In this document: one piece after another, positions 16,337 to 25,086 of the stretch | Layout of the letters: each line of letters starts with the position of its first letter | Position numbering within the stretch: the stretch's first letter is position 1 | Assembly: GCA_963590405.1 (NCBI GenBank) | Contig: CAVAPE010000006.1 | Coordinates: 1-59,119, forward strand | DNA: 59,119 nucleotides | Direction: 5' to 3' | Source of the DNA: Limisoma sp963590405 | GTDB lineage: Bacteria > Bacteroidota > Bacteroidia > Bacteroidales > Muribaculaceae | Notes under the pieces: generated by a model | What the model saw: only the letters and a program-made list of their open reading frames with translations | Databases searched by the model: none | Told to the model about the DNA's origin: nothing | Position numbers and translations under genes: made by a program

Positions 16337-17747
16337 CCTCGCTCTGTATCATTCCCGACTGCGCATTCTTTTTCACGCCAGCCGCAGTGACAAACGTCAG
16401 GTGCAGAGCCTTGTTGGTGGACGTTGCCTGTCGGAAAGCCTCCCTCCTCGAAAGTAATTTCTGGAGGTAGGCAGGAGTGATGTCGTAGGCATTGAGCGAA
16501 TATTTCATCTCACAGAGGTTGACAATCTGGTCACGACGGTCAAGCACCAAGTCGATTTGTGCCCCCTCGACGCCTTTCTCCTTGTCGACTTTCTGTTGCC
16601 ATGAATAGACGTTGGTTTGAACACCCGTGATGCCTAATTTCTTCTTGATTTGCGGGATGTGGTGCAGACAAAGTTGCTCGAAGGCATAACCGCTCCAAGC
16701 ACGGTGGGACGGTGAGTCAATCATGTTGCTCCATAGATGCTCGTCGGTCTCCTCCTTGCCTTTTATATAGTGCAGATAATAAAGGGTATAGAGGTCGGTG
16801 AGTTGGTACATTGCTCCATTGGTCTTGTTGCCGAAGGAATTGTACTTGCGGATGAAGTCGCAACTGATGAGGTCGTTGAACGCAACCGTGAGTTTGCCGC
16901 CCGAGGTGAGGTGCAAGGCTTTCATAATGTCCTCGCGCGTCATTCCAGCCTTTTTCTTCGCCAGAAGTTCCACAATTCTGCGGTAAAGCACGGAATCGTT
17001 GAAGAGTGAGCGGAACAGGAACTCATATTCGTCCGACAACTCTGCGCCGTTGGCAAAAAACAGATGGTCAATGTTTTGCGGCAAACTGTATTGTTTGTCT
17101 ATCATATTGAGATAGAAAGGCGTGCCGCCCACAATCATGTAGCATTCCGCTATCTGGTGGCGAGTCCACACAATGCCTTTCGACTGCAGGAAAAGTTCCG
17201 TTTCGTTAAGGTCGAAAGGAGCCAGATAGATTTTTCTGGTCACGCGGTTGTGCAAACCGCCTTTGTCGCCCAAGAGTTTGTTGGTCATCCATGTAGTGGC
17301 AGAGCCGCACACAAAGAGTTTGATTTTCGGTTGGTCGGAAGCCCATCCGTTCCAAAACAAATCCAACGCACGGATGAAATTCGACTTTGGCGTGTCAAGC
17401 CACGGCAGTTCGTCGATGAAGATGATGAGTTGCTCTTTCTCATCGAGGATCGTCGAAAGATAGGCACGCAGTTGGGAGAATGCTTCAAACCATGTCTTTG
17501 GGCGGGGCTGTTTCTTGCTTGAATACGATGCTAGTTGCTCACTGAAATAGGAGAGCAAATCGCTCTTGGCACATTGGTACACTCCAGTCATGTAAAAGCA
17601 AAAACTGTCGCCAAGGAGTTGCTTTACAAGAAAGGTCTTACCGATGCGTCTCCGTCCATAGACGGCGACAAATTCAGGTTTGTCGGAGTTGAGGCAATTT
17701 TCAATCAACTCGATTTCCCTTTTTCTTCCGATGATGTTTTGTCGCAT
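16302..17747 (-). CDS. AAA ATPase with C-terminal DUF234/PD-(D/E)XK domain (copy 2)
   Basis: This 481-residue paralogue of the protein at 133-1560 shares long identical blocks, such as FVAVYGRRRIGKTFLVKQ against FVAVFGRRRIGKTFLIKQ, LPWLDTPKSNF, and CGSATTWMTNKLLGDKGG. Walker A is GRRRIGKT (31-38) and Walker B is LIIFIDE. The C-terminal nuclease-fold motif is GAQIDLVLDRRDQ...CEMKYS (D and E-x-K). I chose MRQNIIGRKRE (17747) as the start because it aligns with copy 1; an upstream ATG at 17849 would run through the promoter region. It is convergent with, and overlaps by 35 bases, the 787-residue gene. Family function is unknown. Confidence 0.9.
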   Translation of the reverse strand: MRQNIIGRKREIELIENCLNSDKPEFVAVYGRRRIGKTFLVKQLLGDSFCFYMTGVYQCAKSDLLSYFSEQLASYSSKKQPRPKTWFEAFSQLRAYLSTILDEKEQLIIFIDELPWLDTPKSNFIRALDLFWNGWASDQPKIKLFVCGSATTWMTNKLLGDKGGLHNRVTRKIYLAPFDLNETELFLQSKGIVWTRHQIAECYMIVGGTPFYLNMIDKQYSLPQNIDHLFFANGAELSDEYEFLFRSLFNDSVLYRRIVELLAKKKAGMTREDIMKALHLTSGGKLTVAFNDLISCDFIRKYNSFGNKTNGAMYQLTDLYTLYYLHYIKGKEETDEHLWSNMIDSPSHRAWSGYAFEQLCLHHIPQIKKKLGITGVQTNVYSWQQKVDKEKGVEGAQIDLVLDRRDQIVNLCEMKYSLNAYDITPAYLQKLLSRREAFRQATSTNKALHLTFVTAAGVKKNAQSGMIQSEVTLDDLFVEKV

Positions 17748-17773
17748 AATTTTTCCCGTTGGTTTGTGTGCGG

Positions 17774-17808
17774 TAAATTTAGGATGAAATATTGAGAAAA
17801 TGGGCAAA
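17774..17808 (-). promoter_or_regulatory. Candidate promoter of ATPase gene 2
   Basis: On the minus strand TTTG (17805-17808) is followed after 23 bases by TAAATTTA (17774-17781), one mismatch from TAnnTTTG. It lies between the hairpin at 17825-17877 and the start codon, the same hairpin-promoter-gene order as for ATPase gene 1. Confidence 0.4.
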
Positions 17809-17824
17809 AATCTGCGGAAAAGTG

Positions 17825-17877
17825 GCGATAGTGGTGCCAAAAGTGGCAAAAAAATCGACTTTTGGCACCACTATCGC
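17825..17877. repeat. Perfect 20-bp inverted repeat upstream of ATPase gene 2
   Basis: Arms 17825-17844 and 17858-17877 are exact reverse complements with a 13-base loop. The outer sequence GCGATAG, the preceding AAAAGTG and the interior GGTGCCAAAA closely resemble the hairpin at 42-92 (AAAAGTGGCGATAG, then GGTGTCTAAA). It lies 78 bases upstream of the ATPase start and upstream of its likely promoter. Confidence 0.85.
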
Positions 17878-17974
17878 GCATTTGCGGATGGGGAGCGATG
17901 TCCGCGCGGTCAAAAAAAATGGCAGGGACGGTAAAAAAAGTTGCAAAAAAATGACGGAAATAAATGAAACTTTC

Positions 17975-17982
17975 TAACTTTG
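17975..17982 (+). promoter_or_regulatory. Candidate -7 box of the small membrane protein gene
   Basis: TAACTTTG on the plus strand, 43 bases before the ATG at 18026. No clear -33 element is seen. Confidence 0.5.
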
Positions 17983-18025
17983 CGATTACCTAACAGTAAC
18001 CCATAATTCTCTAAACTTTGAGACA

Positions 18026-18316
18026 ATGAAAAAACACAGAGGCAAAGAACTTGAACAAACAACGCAGAGGGCTCCTTTGTGGATTCTTCTTGCGGTTATT
18101 GCCAGCATTCTTCCCGTGATTGCGTGGCCGTGGTATATGTTGCAGTATGGACTGAACGAGCACGGTGGGCAGACGGCATTTCTGGCGATAGCCTTCCCAA
18201 TCTACATAGTGCTTTGCGGATACCTTGCCTATAAGTGTTTCCTCTATCGTAAGGAAGTGACGTATATACTCCTCGGCATTATGTGGCTGTCGTATGTGGC
18301 GGCACTGTTCCTATAA
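18026..18316 (+). CDS. Small membrane protein of unknown function
   Basis: This 96-residue protein has a short basic N-terminus (MKKHRGKELEQ) and three hydrophobic segments (about 19-37, 49-68 and 77-95), so it is an inner-membrane protein. I do not recognise the family. It lies 34 bases upstream of ald in the same direction and has its own -7 box, so it may be co-transcribed with ald. Confidence 0.75.
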   Translation: MKKHRGKELEQTTQRAPLWILLAVIASILPVIAWPWYMLQYGLNEHGGQTAFLAIAFPIYIVLCGYLAYKCFLYRKEVTYILLGIMWLSYVAALFL

Positions 18317-18350
18317 AATTAAGACCCTATAACTTTTAAATATAACTACT

Positions 18351-19463
18351 ATGATTATTGGAATTCCAAAAGAAATCAAGAACAACGAAAACCGCGTGTC
18401 GATGACACCGGCAGGCGTTCACGAACTCGTTAAGCACGGCCATACCGTGTATGTGCAAAAGACAGCAGGCGAAGGCAGCGGCTTTAGCGATGCTGACTAT
18501 GAGGCTGTCGGTGCTCAGATGAGTGCCACCATTGAGGATGTCTACGCAAAGGCGGAGATGATTATCAAGGTGAAGGAACCAATAGAACCAGAATACAAAC
18601 TCGTGCGTAAGGGACAATTACTGTTCACTTATATGCACTTTGCAAGTAGCGAACCACTGACCAAAGCCATGATTGAGAGCGGTGCCGTTTGCCTCGCCTA
18701 CGAAACAGTGCGCAAAGCCGACCGTTCGTTGCCTCTGCTCGTGCCTATGTCGGAGGTGGCAGGCCGTATGTCGGTGCAGGAAGGTATGTACTTCCTTGAG
18801 CGTCCTCACGGCGGCAAGGGTGTGCTCCTCGGCGGCGTGCCAGGCGTGAAGCCAGCCAAAGTGTTTGTGATTGGCGCTGGCGTAGTGGGTACAGCAGCAG
18901 CCATGACGGCTGCCGGCACTGGTGCCGACGTTACGATTTGCGACATCTCGTTGCCTCGACTCACATATCTTGCCGACGTAATGCCGAAGAACGTGAAGAC
19001 TCTTATGAGCAACGAATACAATATCCGTCAGGAACTTGCAGAAGCCGACCTCGTTATCGGTTCGGTGCTTATCCCTGGCGCAAAAGCGCCTAAACTTGTC
19101 ACTCGCGACATGCTGAAGGTGATGAAGAAAGGCACGGTGATGGTTGACGTGGCTATCGATCAAGGCGGTTGCTTCGAGACTTCGCACGCCACAACACACC
19201 AAGACCCAATCTATGAGGTTGACGGCATCATCCACTACGCTGTGGCAAACATCCCTGGCGCTGTGGCTCGCACATCGACTTTCGCCCTCACCAATGCCAC
19301 TCTTCCTTATGCGCTCAAACTCGCCGACAAAGGTTGGAAGCAGGCTTGCAAGGAAAATGCTGACCTCAAGGAAGGCCTCAACGTGGTTGAAGGCAAGGTA
19401 GTGTTTAAGGGCGTGAGCGACGCCTGGAACCTCCCTTACACACCGGTTGAGGAAGTGCTCTAA
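18351..19463 (+). CDS. ald: Alanine dehydrogenase
   Basis: This 370-residue NAD-dependent enzyme interconverts alanine and pyruvate plus ammonia. The N-terminus MIIGIPKEIKNNENRVSMTP, the catalytic Lys/His regions (IIKVKEPIEPEY, FTYMHFAS), the Rossmann motif VIGAGVVGTAAAMTAAGTGA and the end-region block VANIPGAVARTSTFALTNAT all match Ald. A good terminator hairpin follows. Confidence 0.95.
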   Translation: MIIGIPKEIKNNENRVSMTPAGVHELVKHGHTVYVQKTAGEGSGFSDADYEAVGAQMSATIEDVYAKAEMIIKVKEPIEPEYKLVRKGQLLFTYMHFASSEPLTKAMIESGAVCLAYETVRKADRSLPLLVPMSEVAGRMSVQEGMYFLERPHGGKGVLLGGVPGVKPAKVFVIGAGVVGTAAAMTAAGTGADVTICDISLPRLTYLADVMPKNVKTLMSNEYNIRQELAEADLVIGSVLIPGAKAPKLVTRDMLKVMKKGTVMVDVAIDQGGCFETSHATTHQDPIYEVDGIIHYAVANIPGAVARTSTFALTNATLPYALKLADKGWKQACKENADLKEGLNVVEGKVVFKGVSDAWNLPYTPVEEVL

Positions 19464-19499
19464 CACTCTAACTTAAAACTCATAAATCGTTTTTTATAG

Positions 19500-19530
19500 C
19501 CGCGTCGGGGTCGTCCTCGGCGCGGTTTTT
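19500..19530 (+). terminator. Terminator after ald
   Basis: CCGCGTCGGGG pairs with CCTCGGCGCGG, with two G-T wobbles and a 4-base loop, and is followed by TTTTT. Confidence 0.8.
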
Positions 19531-19567
19531 CACTCTGTCCAGCCGATGACTTGTCGGATTTTTTTAT

Positions 19568-19575
19568 TATTTTTG
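19568..19575 (+). promoter_or_regulatory. Candidate -7 box of rbfA (TAttTTTG)
   Basis: TATTTTTG, 118 bases before the chosen rbfA start. It predicts a leader of roughly 110 bases, unless an upstream in-frame ATG is used. Confidence 0.45.
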
Positions 19576-19692
19576 TCATACGGAAAACCATACAACATGG
19601 CGCTGCCTACGAGGCGCTCTCTCTCAATTTTGGAATTTCTGCGCGGTCATTTTTTGGAAAATTGCGGAAAAATGCCGAATATTGCAGAAAAT

Positions 19693-20061
19693 ATGGAAAG
19701 TACAAGACAAGCAAAGATTGCACGATTGCTGCAGAAGGAATTGAGTGAACTGTTCCGCCGCCAGACAGCCGCCATGGGTGGAGTGCTGGTGTCGGTGAGT
19801 GCCGTGCGCGTTTCGCCCGACTTGAGCATAGCCCGCGGCTATCTCAGCATCTTCCCGTCGGAGAAGGCACAGGAGATAATTAAAAACATCAACCAAAACG
19901 CCAAGAGCATCCGCTACGAGTTGGCGAAAATTCTGCGCTATCAGTTGCGCAAAACCCCTGAGTTGTCGTTCTTCATCGATGACTCGCTCGACTATATTGA
20001 GCACATCGACAACATCCTCAAGCAGGATACAGCCCTGCACCGCGACGACAACGAAGAGTAG
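19693..20061 (+). CDS. rbfA: 30S ribosome-binding factor RbfA
   Basis: This 122-residue KH-like protein matures the 5' end of 16S rRNA in small-subunit assembly. The start MESTRQAKIARLLQKELSELF fits the family; the frame stays open upstream to 19546, but those residues have no family character. VSAVRVSPDLSIARGYLSIF, IRYELAKILRYQLRKTPELSFFIDDSLDY are typical of RbfA. The LolC/E-type permease follows after 11 bases, a pairing common in Bacteroidetes. Confidence 0.92.
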   Translation: MESTRQAKIARLLQKELSELFRRQTAAMGGVLVSVSAVRVSPDLSIARGYLSIFPSEKAQEIIKNINQNAKSIRYELAKILRYQLRKTPELSFFIDDSLDYIEHIDNILKQDTALHRDDNEE

Positions 20062-20072
20062 AGGAGCAAGCA

Positions 20073-21299
20073 ATGAAACTGCTGCCGCTGAAAATAGCAT
20101 TGCGCTATCTGCTGTCGAAGAAATCGCACACTGCCGTTAGCATCATTTCCGTTATTGCCGTCTGCGCCGTTGCGGTGACGGCTATGGCGATGATTTGCGT
20201 AATGTCGGTGTTCAACGGCTTCAACAAGTTGGTCGACAGCAAGATGTCGAGTCTTGAGCCCGACATTAAGGTGTCGGCAACGCGCGGCGTGATCAGCGAC
20301 GCAGCGCAGACCATCGCAAAGATAAAGAAGGTCGACGGTGTGGACATCGCCGTGCCGACCATCACGGAGAGTGCCCTCGTAATCTACGGCACTCGCCAAA
20401 TCCCCATAACCCTTAAAGGCATCACTGCCGACTACGACCGCCTCACCGACATACGTCGACTGGTGAAGGAGGGCGGAACGTTTAAACTCACCGAGGGCGA
20501 CACCGATTTCGCAGTGATGAGCATCGGCGCCGCCTCAACGCTCGGCGCAGTGCCTGGCTACGACCCTGTGTGCTACATCTATGCGCCACGGCGCGTGGGG
20601 GCAGTCAATGTGGCTAATCCCGCCACCGCCTTTGTGCGCGTGCCCACGTTTGTGAGCGGAGTGTTTGAAGTGCGTCAGGGCGCTTACGACATGAACTACG
20701 TGTTCACCTCGCTGCGTGCCGCCCGCACCCTTCTCGACTACACCACCGAAGCCACCGCCATCGAGGTGCGCCTCGCCAAGGGAGCGAAGGAGCAGACGGT
20801 GATGGACGGCATAGCCAAAGCCTTGGGCGGCAACTACAAGGTGGAGAACCGCTTGATGCAGCACAGCCAATCGCTGAAGATGATCAACGTGGAGAAATGG
20901 ATTTCGCTCCTTCTGCTCGTGCTCATCCTCGTGGTGGCGTCGTTCAATGTGGTCAGCACCCTTGCCATCCTCATCCTCGAAAAGAACCAGAGCATCGCCA
21001 CGCTCCATAGCCTCGGTGCCGACAACCGCATGGTGGCGCGCATCTTCATTGCCGAAGGGTGGCTCATCTCCATTATCGGCGCAGTGGCAGGCCTGGCGGT
21101 AGGCGTAGCGCTATGCTTCCTGCAGCAGCAGTTCGGCTTCATCCGCCTCAGTGCCGATACGAGCAACCTCGTGGTGAGTTCCTATCCCGTAGCGGTCAGC
21201 GCCGCCGACGTGGCAATGATTTTCGTCATCGTGGCAGTCGTCGGTCTCCTCGCATCGGTAGTAACCACAAGAGCCATGCGCGGCTATCTGCGCAAATAA
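20073..21299 (+). CDS. FtsX-family ABC permease, LolC/E-like
   Basis: This 408-residue inner-membrane permease has an N-terminal transmembrane helix (KSHTAVSIISVIAVCAVAV region), a large periplasmic domain (about 50-260) and a C-terminal FtsX block with three helices (LLLLVLILVVASFNVVSTLAI, IFIAEGWLISIIGAVAGLAV, and the last at about 375-395). By family it is part of an ATP-driven lipoprotein-release or related complex. No ATPase subunit gene is adjacent, as is usual in Bacteroidetes. Confidence 0.88.
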   Translation: MKLLPLKIALRYLLSKKSHTAVSIISVIAVCAVAVTAMAMICVMSVFNGFNKLVDSKMSSLEPDIKVSATRGVISDAAQTIAKIKKVDGVDIAVPTITESALVIYGTRQIPITLKGITADYDRLTDIRRLVKEGGTFKLTEGDTDFAVMSIGAASTLGAVPGYDPVCYIYAPRRVGAVNVANPATAFVRVPTFVSGVFEVRQGAYDMNYVFTSLRAARTLLDYTTEATAIEVRLAKGAKEQTVMDGIAKALGGNYKVENRLMQHSQSLKMINVEKWISLLLLVLILVVASFNVVSTLAILILEKNQSIATLHSLGADNRMVARIFIAEGWLISIIGAVAGLAVGVALCFLQQQFGFIRLSADTSNLVVSSYPVAVSAADVAMIFVIVAVVGLLASVVTTRAMRGYLRK

Positions 21300-21320
21300 T
21301 CGAAAAAACATCAATACAAT

Positions 21321-23867
21321 ATGAGCAAACTGAAACTATTTCTTATCTCGTTGGCTTTGATAGCCACATTCTCGCTGTCGGCGCAGTCGCGCAGCGTCAA
21401 CCTGACAGTCAAGGTCGTTGCCGAGACTGGTGAGTCGCTCTCTGGACAGCCGTTCACCCTGGAGCAGACCGACTATAGCCTCACCTATGGCTCTTCCGAG
21501 ACCACACTCAACGCCTCGGGCGAATGCCGCATCAAGGTGTATGCCGGCAACCACCGCATCACCGTGAGCCGTAGCGGCTATGCCACAGTCACGAAGGACT
21601 TCAATGCCGCTGCCGATATGACTGTCGACCTTACGCTCAAGGAGGCAGTGCGCAACCCGTTTGCGCTGAAGGTGGAGGAGAGCCACAGCATAGACACTGG
21701 ACTCAACGACGTGCGCCTGTCGTGGAACCGCGAAGACCCCGTGTTTTTCGACGATTTCGAGAGTTACGAGCCGTTTGCCATAGAGTTCAGCCCTTGGACG
21801 GGCATCGACGGCGACCATGCAGCCGCTGCGCCTCTGCAAGGCTCTTATCCCAACCGCGGCACTATGCAATATGCACAGATTATCAACCCACTGACCGTCG
21901 AGCCATCGTGGTGGAGCGACTATCCAGTGCTCCGCGCCTATAGCGGCAAGCAGTATGCAGGTTTTGTGCGCACCAACAGCGGCAGCGCCAACGACGACTG
22001 GCTGATTTCGCCAGCCATCACCGTGGGCACCGACAACATTGTGCGCTTTATGGCGAAAGCCGCCGACGTGTATAAGGAACGCTTCGAGGTGGGCATCACC
22101 ACTGCCGAAAACCCCGATGCCACCGACTTCACTATCATCTCGTCGGGCAACTACGAAACCGTGGACTACTCCGAATGGCACGCCATGCAGTACGACCTCT
22201 CTGCCTATGCCGGCGAGACGGTGCGCATCGCCATCCACTATATCGGCGACCCCAACAACGGCGGCGCATTCATGCTGATGGTCGACGACTTCTTCGTGGG
22301 TCAGGCAGACTATTATGCCGACGAAACTGCAGTCACCAAATCCCTCCGCTCGGCTCTGCGCTCGCCATCGAACCCCAACGAGCGGTTCTACGTCTACAAG
22401 GACGGCGTGAAGGTGGGCGAAACAGAGACGCTCCACTACGACTTCGAGCAACTGGTAGCCGGCACCTACACGCTCGGCGTGAAGGCTGTTTACCGCAACT
22501 CGGAGAGCGAACTCGTAAGCCAGGAGTTCGCCGTTGGCGCTGGGGAGTTTTATCCGCTCACCATCAACTTTGCAACCAACGACGGCGAAGCGCTTTCGGG
22601 CGATGCCGTGGAATTTGTCAATAAATCAACTCTCGAAACCTTCAACGTGCCTGTGTCGGGCAACACGTTGAGTGTCAACTCCGTTCCTGCCGGCACATAC
22701 ATCCTTACGCTCGATGCCGACCGCTACGACCGCTGGAGCAAGGAGGTGACCGTTGACAAGGCTACGACGCTCGATGCCAACCTTGTGGAGACCATCGTTG
22801 CCCCATACAACATCACCGTGGCGCAAAGCGATAACGAAGCCAACCCGACACTCGTCGACGCAGAGGTGCGCTGGAACCAGGATCTCGGTTTCAGCGACAG
22901 TTTTGAGGACTACGACGACTTCGCTACGGAGTTCGGCGACTGGACATCGATCGACAACGACCGCCGCGTGGTCTATCCTATAGCCCTCGGTTCACAAACG
23001 AACATCGTCACCTTCCCGGGCGCAAGTACCGTGTCGTCGCCAGCAGCGATAGCGCCGATGGTGTTCAACCCCTACCAGACGCAGCCAGCAATGGCACCTA
23101 CCGATGTCGCCGTTATTCCGCCTACGGGCGAGAAAAGTGTGGCTTTCTTCTCGCCGCAGCAGTACACCGCCGACAAGTGGCTCATCTCGCCAGCGCAGGA
23201 CATCCACGAGGGCTACGAATGGCGTTTTGCCGTGAAGGCTTATAGCAACTATCCAGAAACATTTGAACTCTGCATATCCACAAGCAGCGACTACACCACG
23301 ATGACCGTGCTCGACCGCATTTCGCCGTCGTACAGCGCTTGGCAGACCTATACGCTCGACCTCTCTGCCTATGCTGGCGAGACGGTCTATCTGGCTCTGC
23401 ACTACGTGTCGAACGATGCGTTCTTTGCGCAGGTCGACGACTTCTATGTTGGACCGAAAGAGGCAACCGATGCCAATGTAGGCTACGTGCAGCAGTATAA
23501 GGTTTATCTCGACGGCGCGCTTCAGGGCACTGCCGCCAGCACCAACTACTCGCTCAAGGGCATCAGTCGTGGCGAGCACACTGTGGGCATCTGCGCCGAC
23601 TACAAGTCGGGCTCGTCGGCAGTGGTGGAATACACCTTCAATGCGCAGGGCGCAGTCGTAGAGGTTGAGGCTTCGGCAGTGAAGGTGGCAGGCGGCGAAG
23701 GTTATGTGCGCATCCTCGGCGGCGAGGGCGCTCGCGCGGTGGTTGTCAACGCAGCCGGGCAGCAGGTGGCGTCAGCCCTTCTTTCGGGCGACACACGCAT
23801 CGCCCTTCCGCAGGGCTTCTATGCCGTGAGCATCAACGGACATGCACAGAAAGTGATTGTGAGATAG
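21321..23867 (+). CDS. Secreted protein with two cleaved-adhesin (choice-of-anchor J) domains
   Basis: This 848-residue protein has a signal peptide (KLFLISLALIATFSLSAQS). A carboxypeptidase-regulatory-like beta domain (about 25-115) is followed by two homologous jelly-roll domains (about 140-325 and 522-712). Each starts FDDFESY/FSDSFEDY, contains W-x-x-ID-x-D and DKWLISPA/DDWLISPA, and ends VDDFFVG/VDDFYVG, as in gingipain-type cleaved adhesins. A second regulatory-like domain lies between them. The last 70 residues (ARAVVVNAAGQQVASALLSG, then LPQGFYAVSINGHAQKVIVR) look like a type IX secretion sorting domain. It is probably a surface or secreted adhesin-like protein. rnhA follows after 2 bases. 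Confidence 0.82.
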   Translation: MSKLKLFLISLALIATFSLSAQSRSVNLTVKVVAETGESLSGQPFTLEQTDYSLTYGSSETTLNASGECRIKVYAGNHRITVSRSGYATVTKDFNAAADMTVDLTLKEAVRNPFALKVEESHSIDTGLNDVRLSWNREDPVFFDDFESYEPFAIEFSPWTGIDGDHAAAAPLQGSYPNRGTMQYAQIINPLTVEPSWWSDYPVLRAYSGKQYAGFVRTNSGSANDDWLISPAITVGTDNIVRFMAKAADVYKERFEVGITTAENPDATDFTIISSGNYETVDYSEWHAMQYDLSAYAGETVRIAIHYIGDPNNGGAFMLMVDDFFVGQADYYADETAVTKSLRSALRSPSNPNERFYVYKDGVKVGETETLHYDFEQLVAGTYTLGVKAVYRNSESELVSQEFAVGAGEFYPLTINFATNDGEALSGDAVEFVNKSTLETFNVPVSGNTLSVNSVPAGTYILTLDADRYDRWSKEVTVDKATTLDANLVETIVAPYNITVAQSDNEANPTLVDAEVRWNQDLGFSDSFEDYDDFATEFGDWTSIDNDRRVVYPIALGSQTNIVTFPGASTVSSPAAIAPMVFNPYQTQPAMAPTDVAVIPPTGEKSVAFFSPQQYTADKWLISPAQDIHEGYEWRFAVKAYSNYPETFELCISTSSDYTTMTVLDRISPSYSAWQTYTLDLSAYAGETVYLALHYVSNDAFFAQVDDFYVGPKEATDANVGYVQQYKVYLDGALQGTAASTNYSLKGISRGEHTVGICADYKSGSSAVVEYTFNAQGAVVEVEASAVKVAGGEGYVRILGGEGARAVVVNAAGQQVASALLSGDTRIALPQGFYAVSINGHAQKVIVR

Positions 23868-23869
23868 TT

Positions 23870-24568
23870 ATGGGAAAGACGTATGTTGTATTTGTAGGCA
23901 CAGAGCCCGGCATCTGCGAGGACTGGGAGGAATGTCGCGCAAGGGTGGAGGGCTTCTCCGGTGCGCGCTACAAGTCGTACCCCACGCGCGAAGAGGCAAT
24001 TATGGCTTACCGTGAGAGCGACGCATCGGCTTCGGTGCTGATGCGCAACATCTCGCGCCATCTCAATGAGGAGTCGACCGATGCCGTCGAGTTGCCAGCA
24101 AAGGCAAAGGCTAAGACGGCACCCAAGACGAAGGCTGCAAAGACTGGGGGCTATCCGCCGGAGGTAATCACCAATAGCATCGCCGTAGACGCCGGTTGCA
24201 TGGGCAACCCTGGCATTATGGAGTATCGGGGCGTGTATGTGCAGACGGGGCAGGAAATCTTCAAGGTGGGTCCGTATAAGGACGGCACAAACAACATCGG
24301 CGAATTTCTCGCCATCGTCCACGGACTGGCTCTGCTCAAGCAGAAAGGCAGCAACATACCCATCTACAGCGACAGCGTGACGGCGCAGAAATGGGTGCGC
24401 GACCGCAAATGCCGCACGCAGTTGAAGCCCACCGCCAACAATGCCGTGCTACTCGAATTGGTGAAGCGCGCCGAGGCGTGGCTCGCCAGCAACACCTACT
24501 CCAACCCCATCATCAAGTGGGAAACGAAGCGGTGGGGCGAAATCCCTGCCGACTTCGGCAGAAAATAG
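23870..24568 (+). CDS. rnhA: Ribonuclease HI with N-terminal viroplasmin domain
   Basis: This 232-residue enzyme cleaves RNA in RNA-DNA hybrids. Residues 1-47 (KTYVVFVGTEPGICEDWEEC, then FSGARYKSYPTREEA) are a viroplasmin/RNase H N-terminal hybrid-binding domain. An Ala/Lys linker (about 75-92) leads to the RNase H domain with catalytic residues in SIAVDAGCMGNPG (D), TNNIGEFLAIVHGL (E), IYSDSVTAQKW (D) and the final PADFGRK (D). It lies between the adhesin-like gene and the tail-anchored unknown, with gaps of 2-3 bases. Confidence 0.92.
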   Translation: MGKTYVVFVGTEPGICEDWEECRARVEGFSGARYKSYPTREEAIMAYRESDASASVLMRNISRHLNEESTDAVELPAKAKAKTAPKTKAAKTGGYPPEVITNSIAVDAGCMGNPGIMEYRGVYVQTGQEIFKVGPYKDGTNNIGEFLAIVHGLALLKQKGSNIPIYSDSVTAQKWVRDRKCRTQLKPTANNAVLLELVKRAEAWLASNTYSNPIIKWETKRWGEIPADFGRK

Positions 24569-24571
24569 CCT

Positions 24572-24991
24572 ATGGAAGTGTCGCTAAAGCAACTGTGCGA
24601 GAGTGGGGGCGTGACGATGCGTGTGCTCGACTTGCTGCGCTTCGAGTTGCCGCTGCTGCTCGATGATGTGCCAGAGGGCTACTGTCTTAGCGCCGATGCC
24701 ATACTTGTTGATGCCGACAGGCGCACGGTGCGTCTGGGTGCGCTACCCAGTGGACAGGGGAGCGCAGTGGCTGACTATGGGCGCATCCTGATGCTTGCGC
24801 TCGCTGCGGCGGAGGTGAAGCCGAAGGCGCTGAGCCGCATCGCTGAGCAGTGCATCGCAGGGGAGATTGCCACGCCGCCAGAGTTGCGCCTTGCTGTGGA
24901 GCGCGGCGCTGCCCATTCGGTTCATGCCGCCATCGTGGCGGTGATGCTCGTGCTCCTCGCCCTGCTTTATGTGATTTTTAACCTTTATTAA
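24572..24991 (+). CDS. Tail-anchored protein of unknown function
   Basis: This 139-residue protein has one C-terminal membrane helix (about 117-137, VHAAIVAVMLVLLALLYVIF) and a soluble N-terminal part that would face the cytoplasm. I do not recognise the family. The order ILVDADRRTVRLGALP, DYGRILMLALAA and LSRIAEQCIAGEIATPPELRLAVERG resembles the C-lobe of a protein kinase stripped of its N-lobe, but no intact catalytic HRD or DFG motif is visible. It starts 3 bases after rnhA and is probably co-transcribed. Confidence 0.7.
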   Translation: MEVSLKQLCESGGVTMRVLDLLRFELPLLLDDVPEGYCLSADAILVDADRRTVRLGALPSGQGSAVADYGRILMLALAAAEVKPKALSRIAEQCIAGEIATPPELRLAVERGAAHSVHAAIVAVMLVLLALLYVIFNLY

Positions 24992-25037
24992 GCGCGGATT
25001 TTCGGCTTCCGTATGACAAAATAAGGGAGTCAATACT

Positions 25038-25045
25038 TATATTTG
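25038..25045 (+). promoter_or_regulatory. Candidate -7 box of rubrerythrin
   Basis: TATATTTG matches TAnnTTTG and lies 41 bases before the ATG. Confidence 0.5.
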
Positions 25046-25086
25046 CCGTTGAAACAATTCATTTCCAAATTTAAATCCAAAACAAG

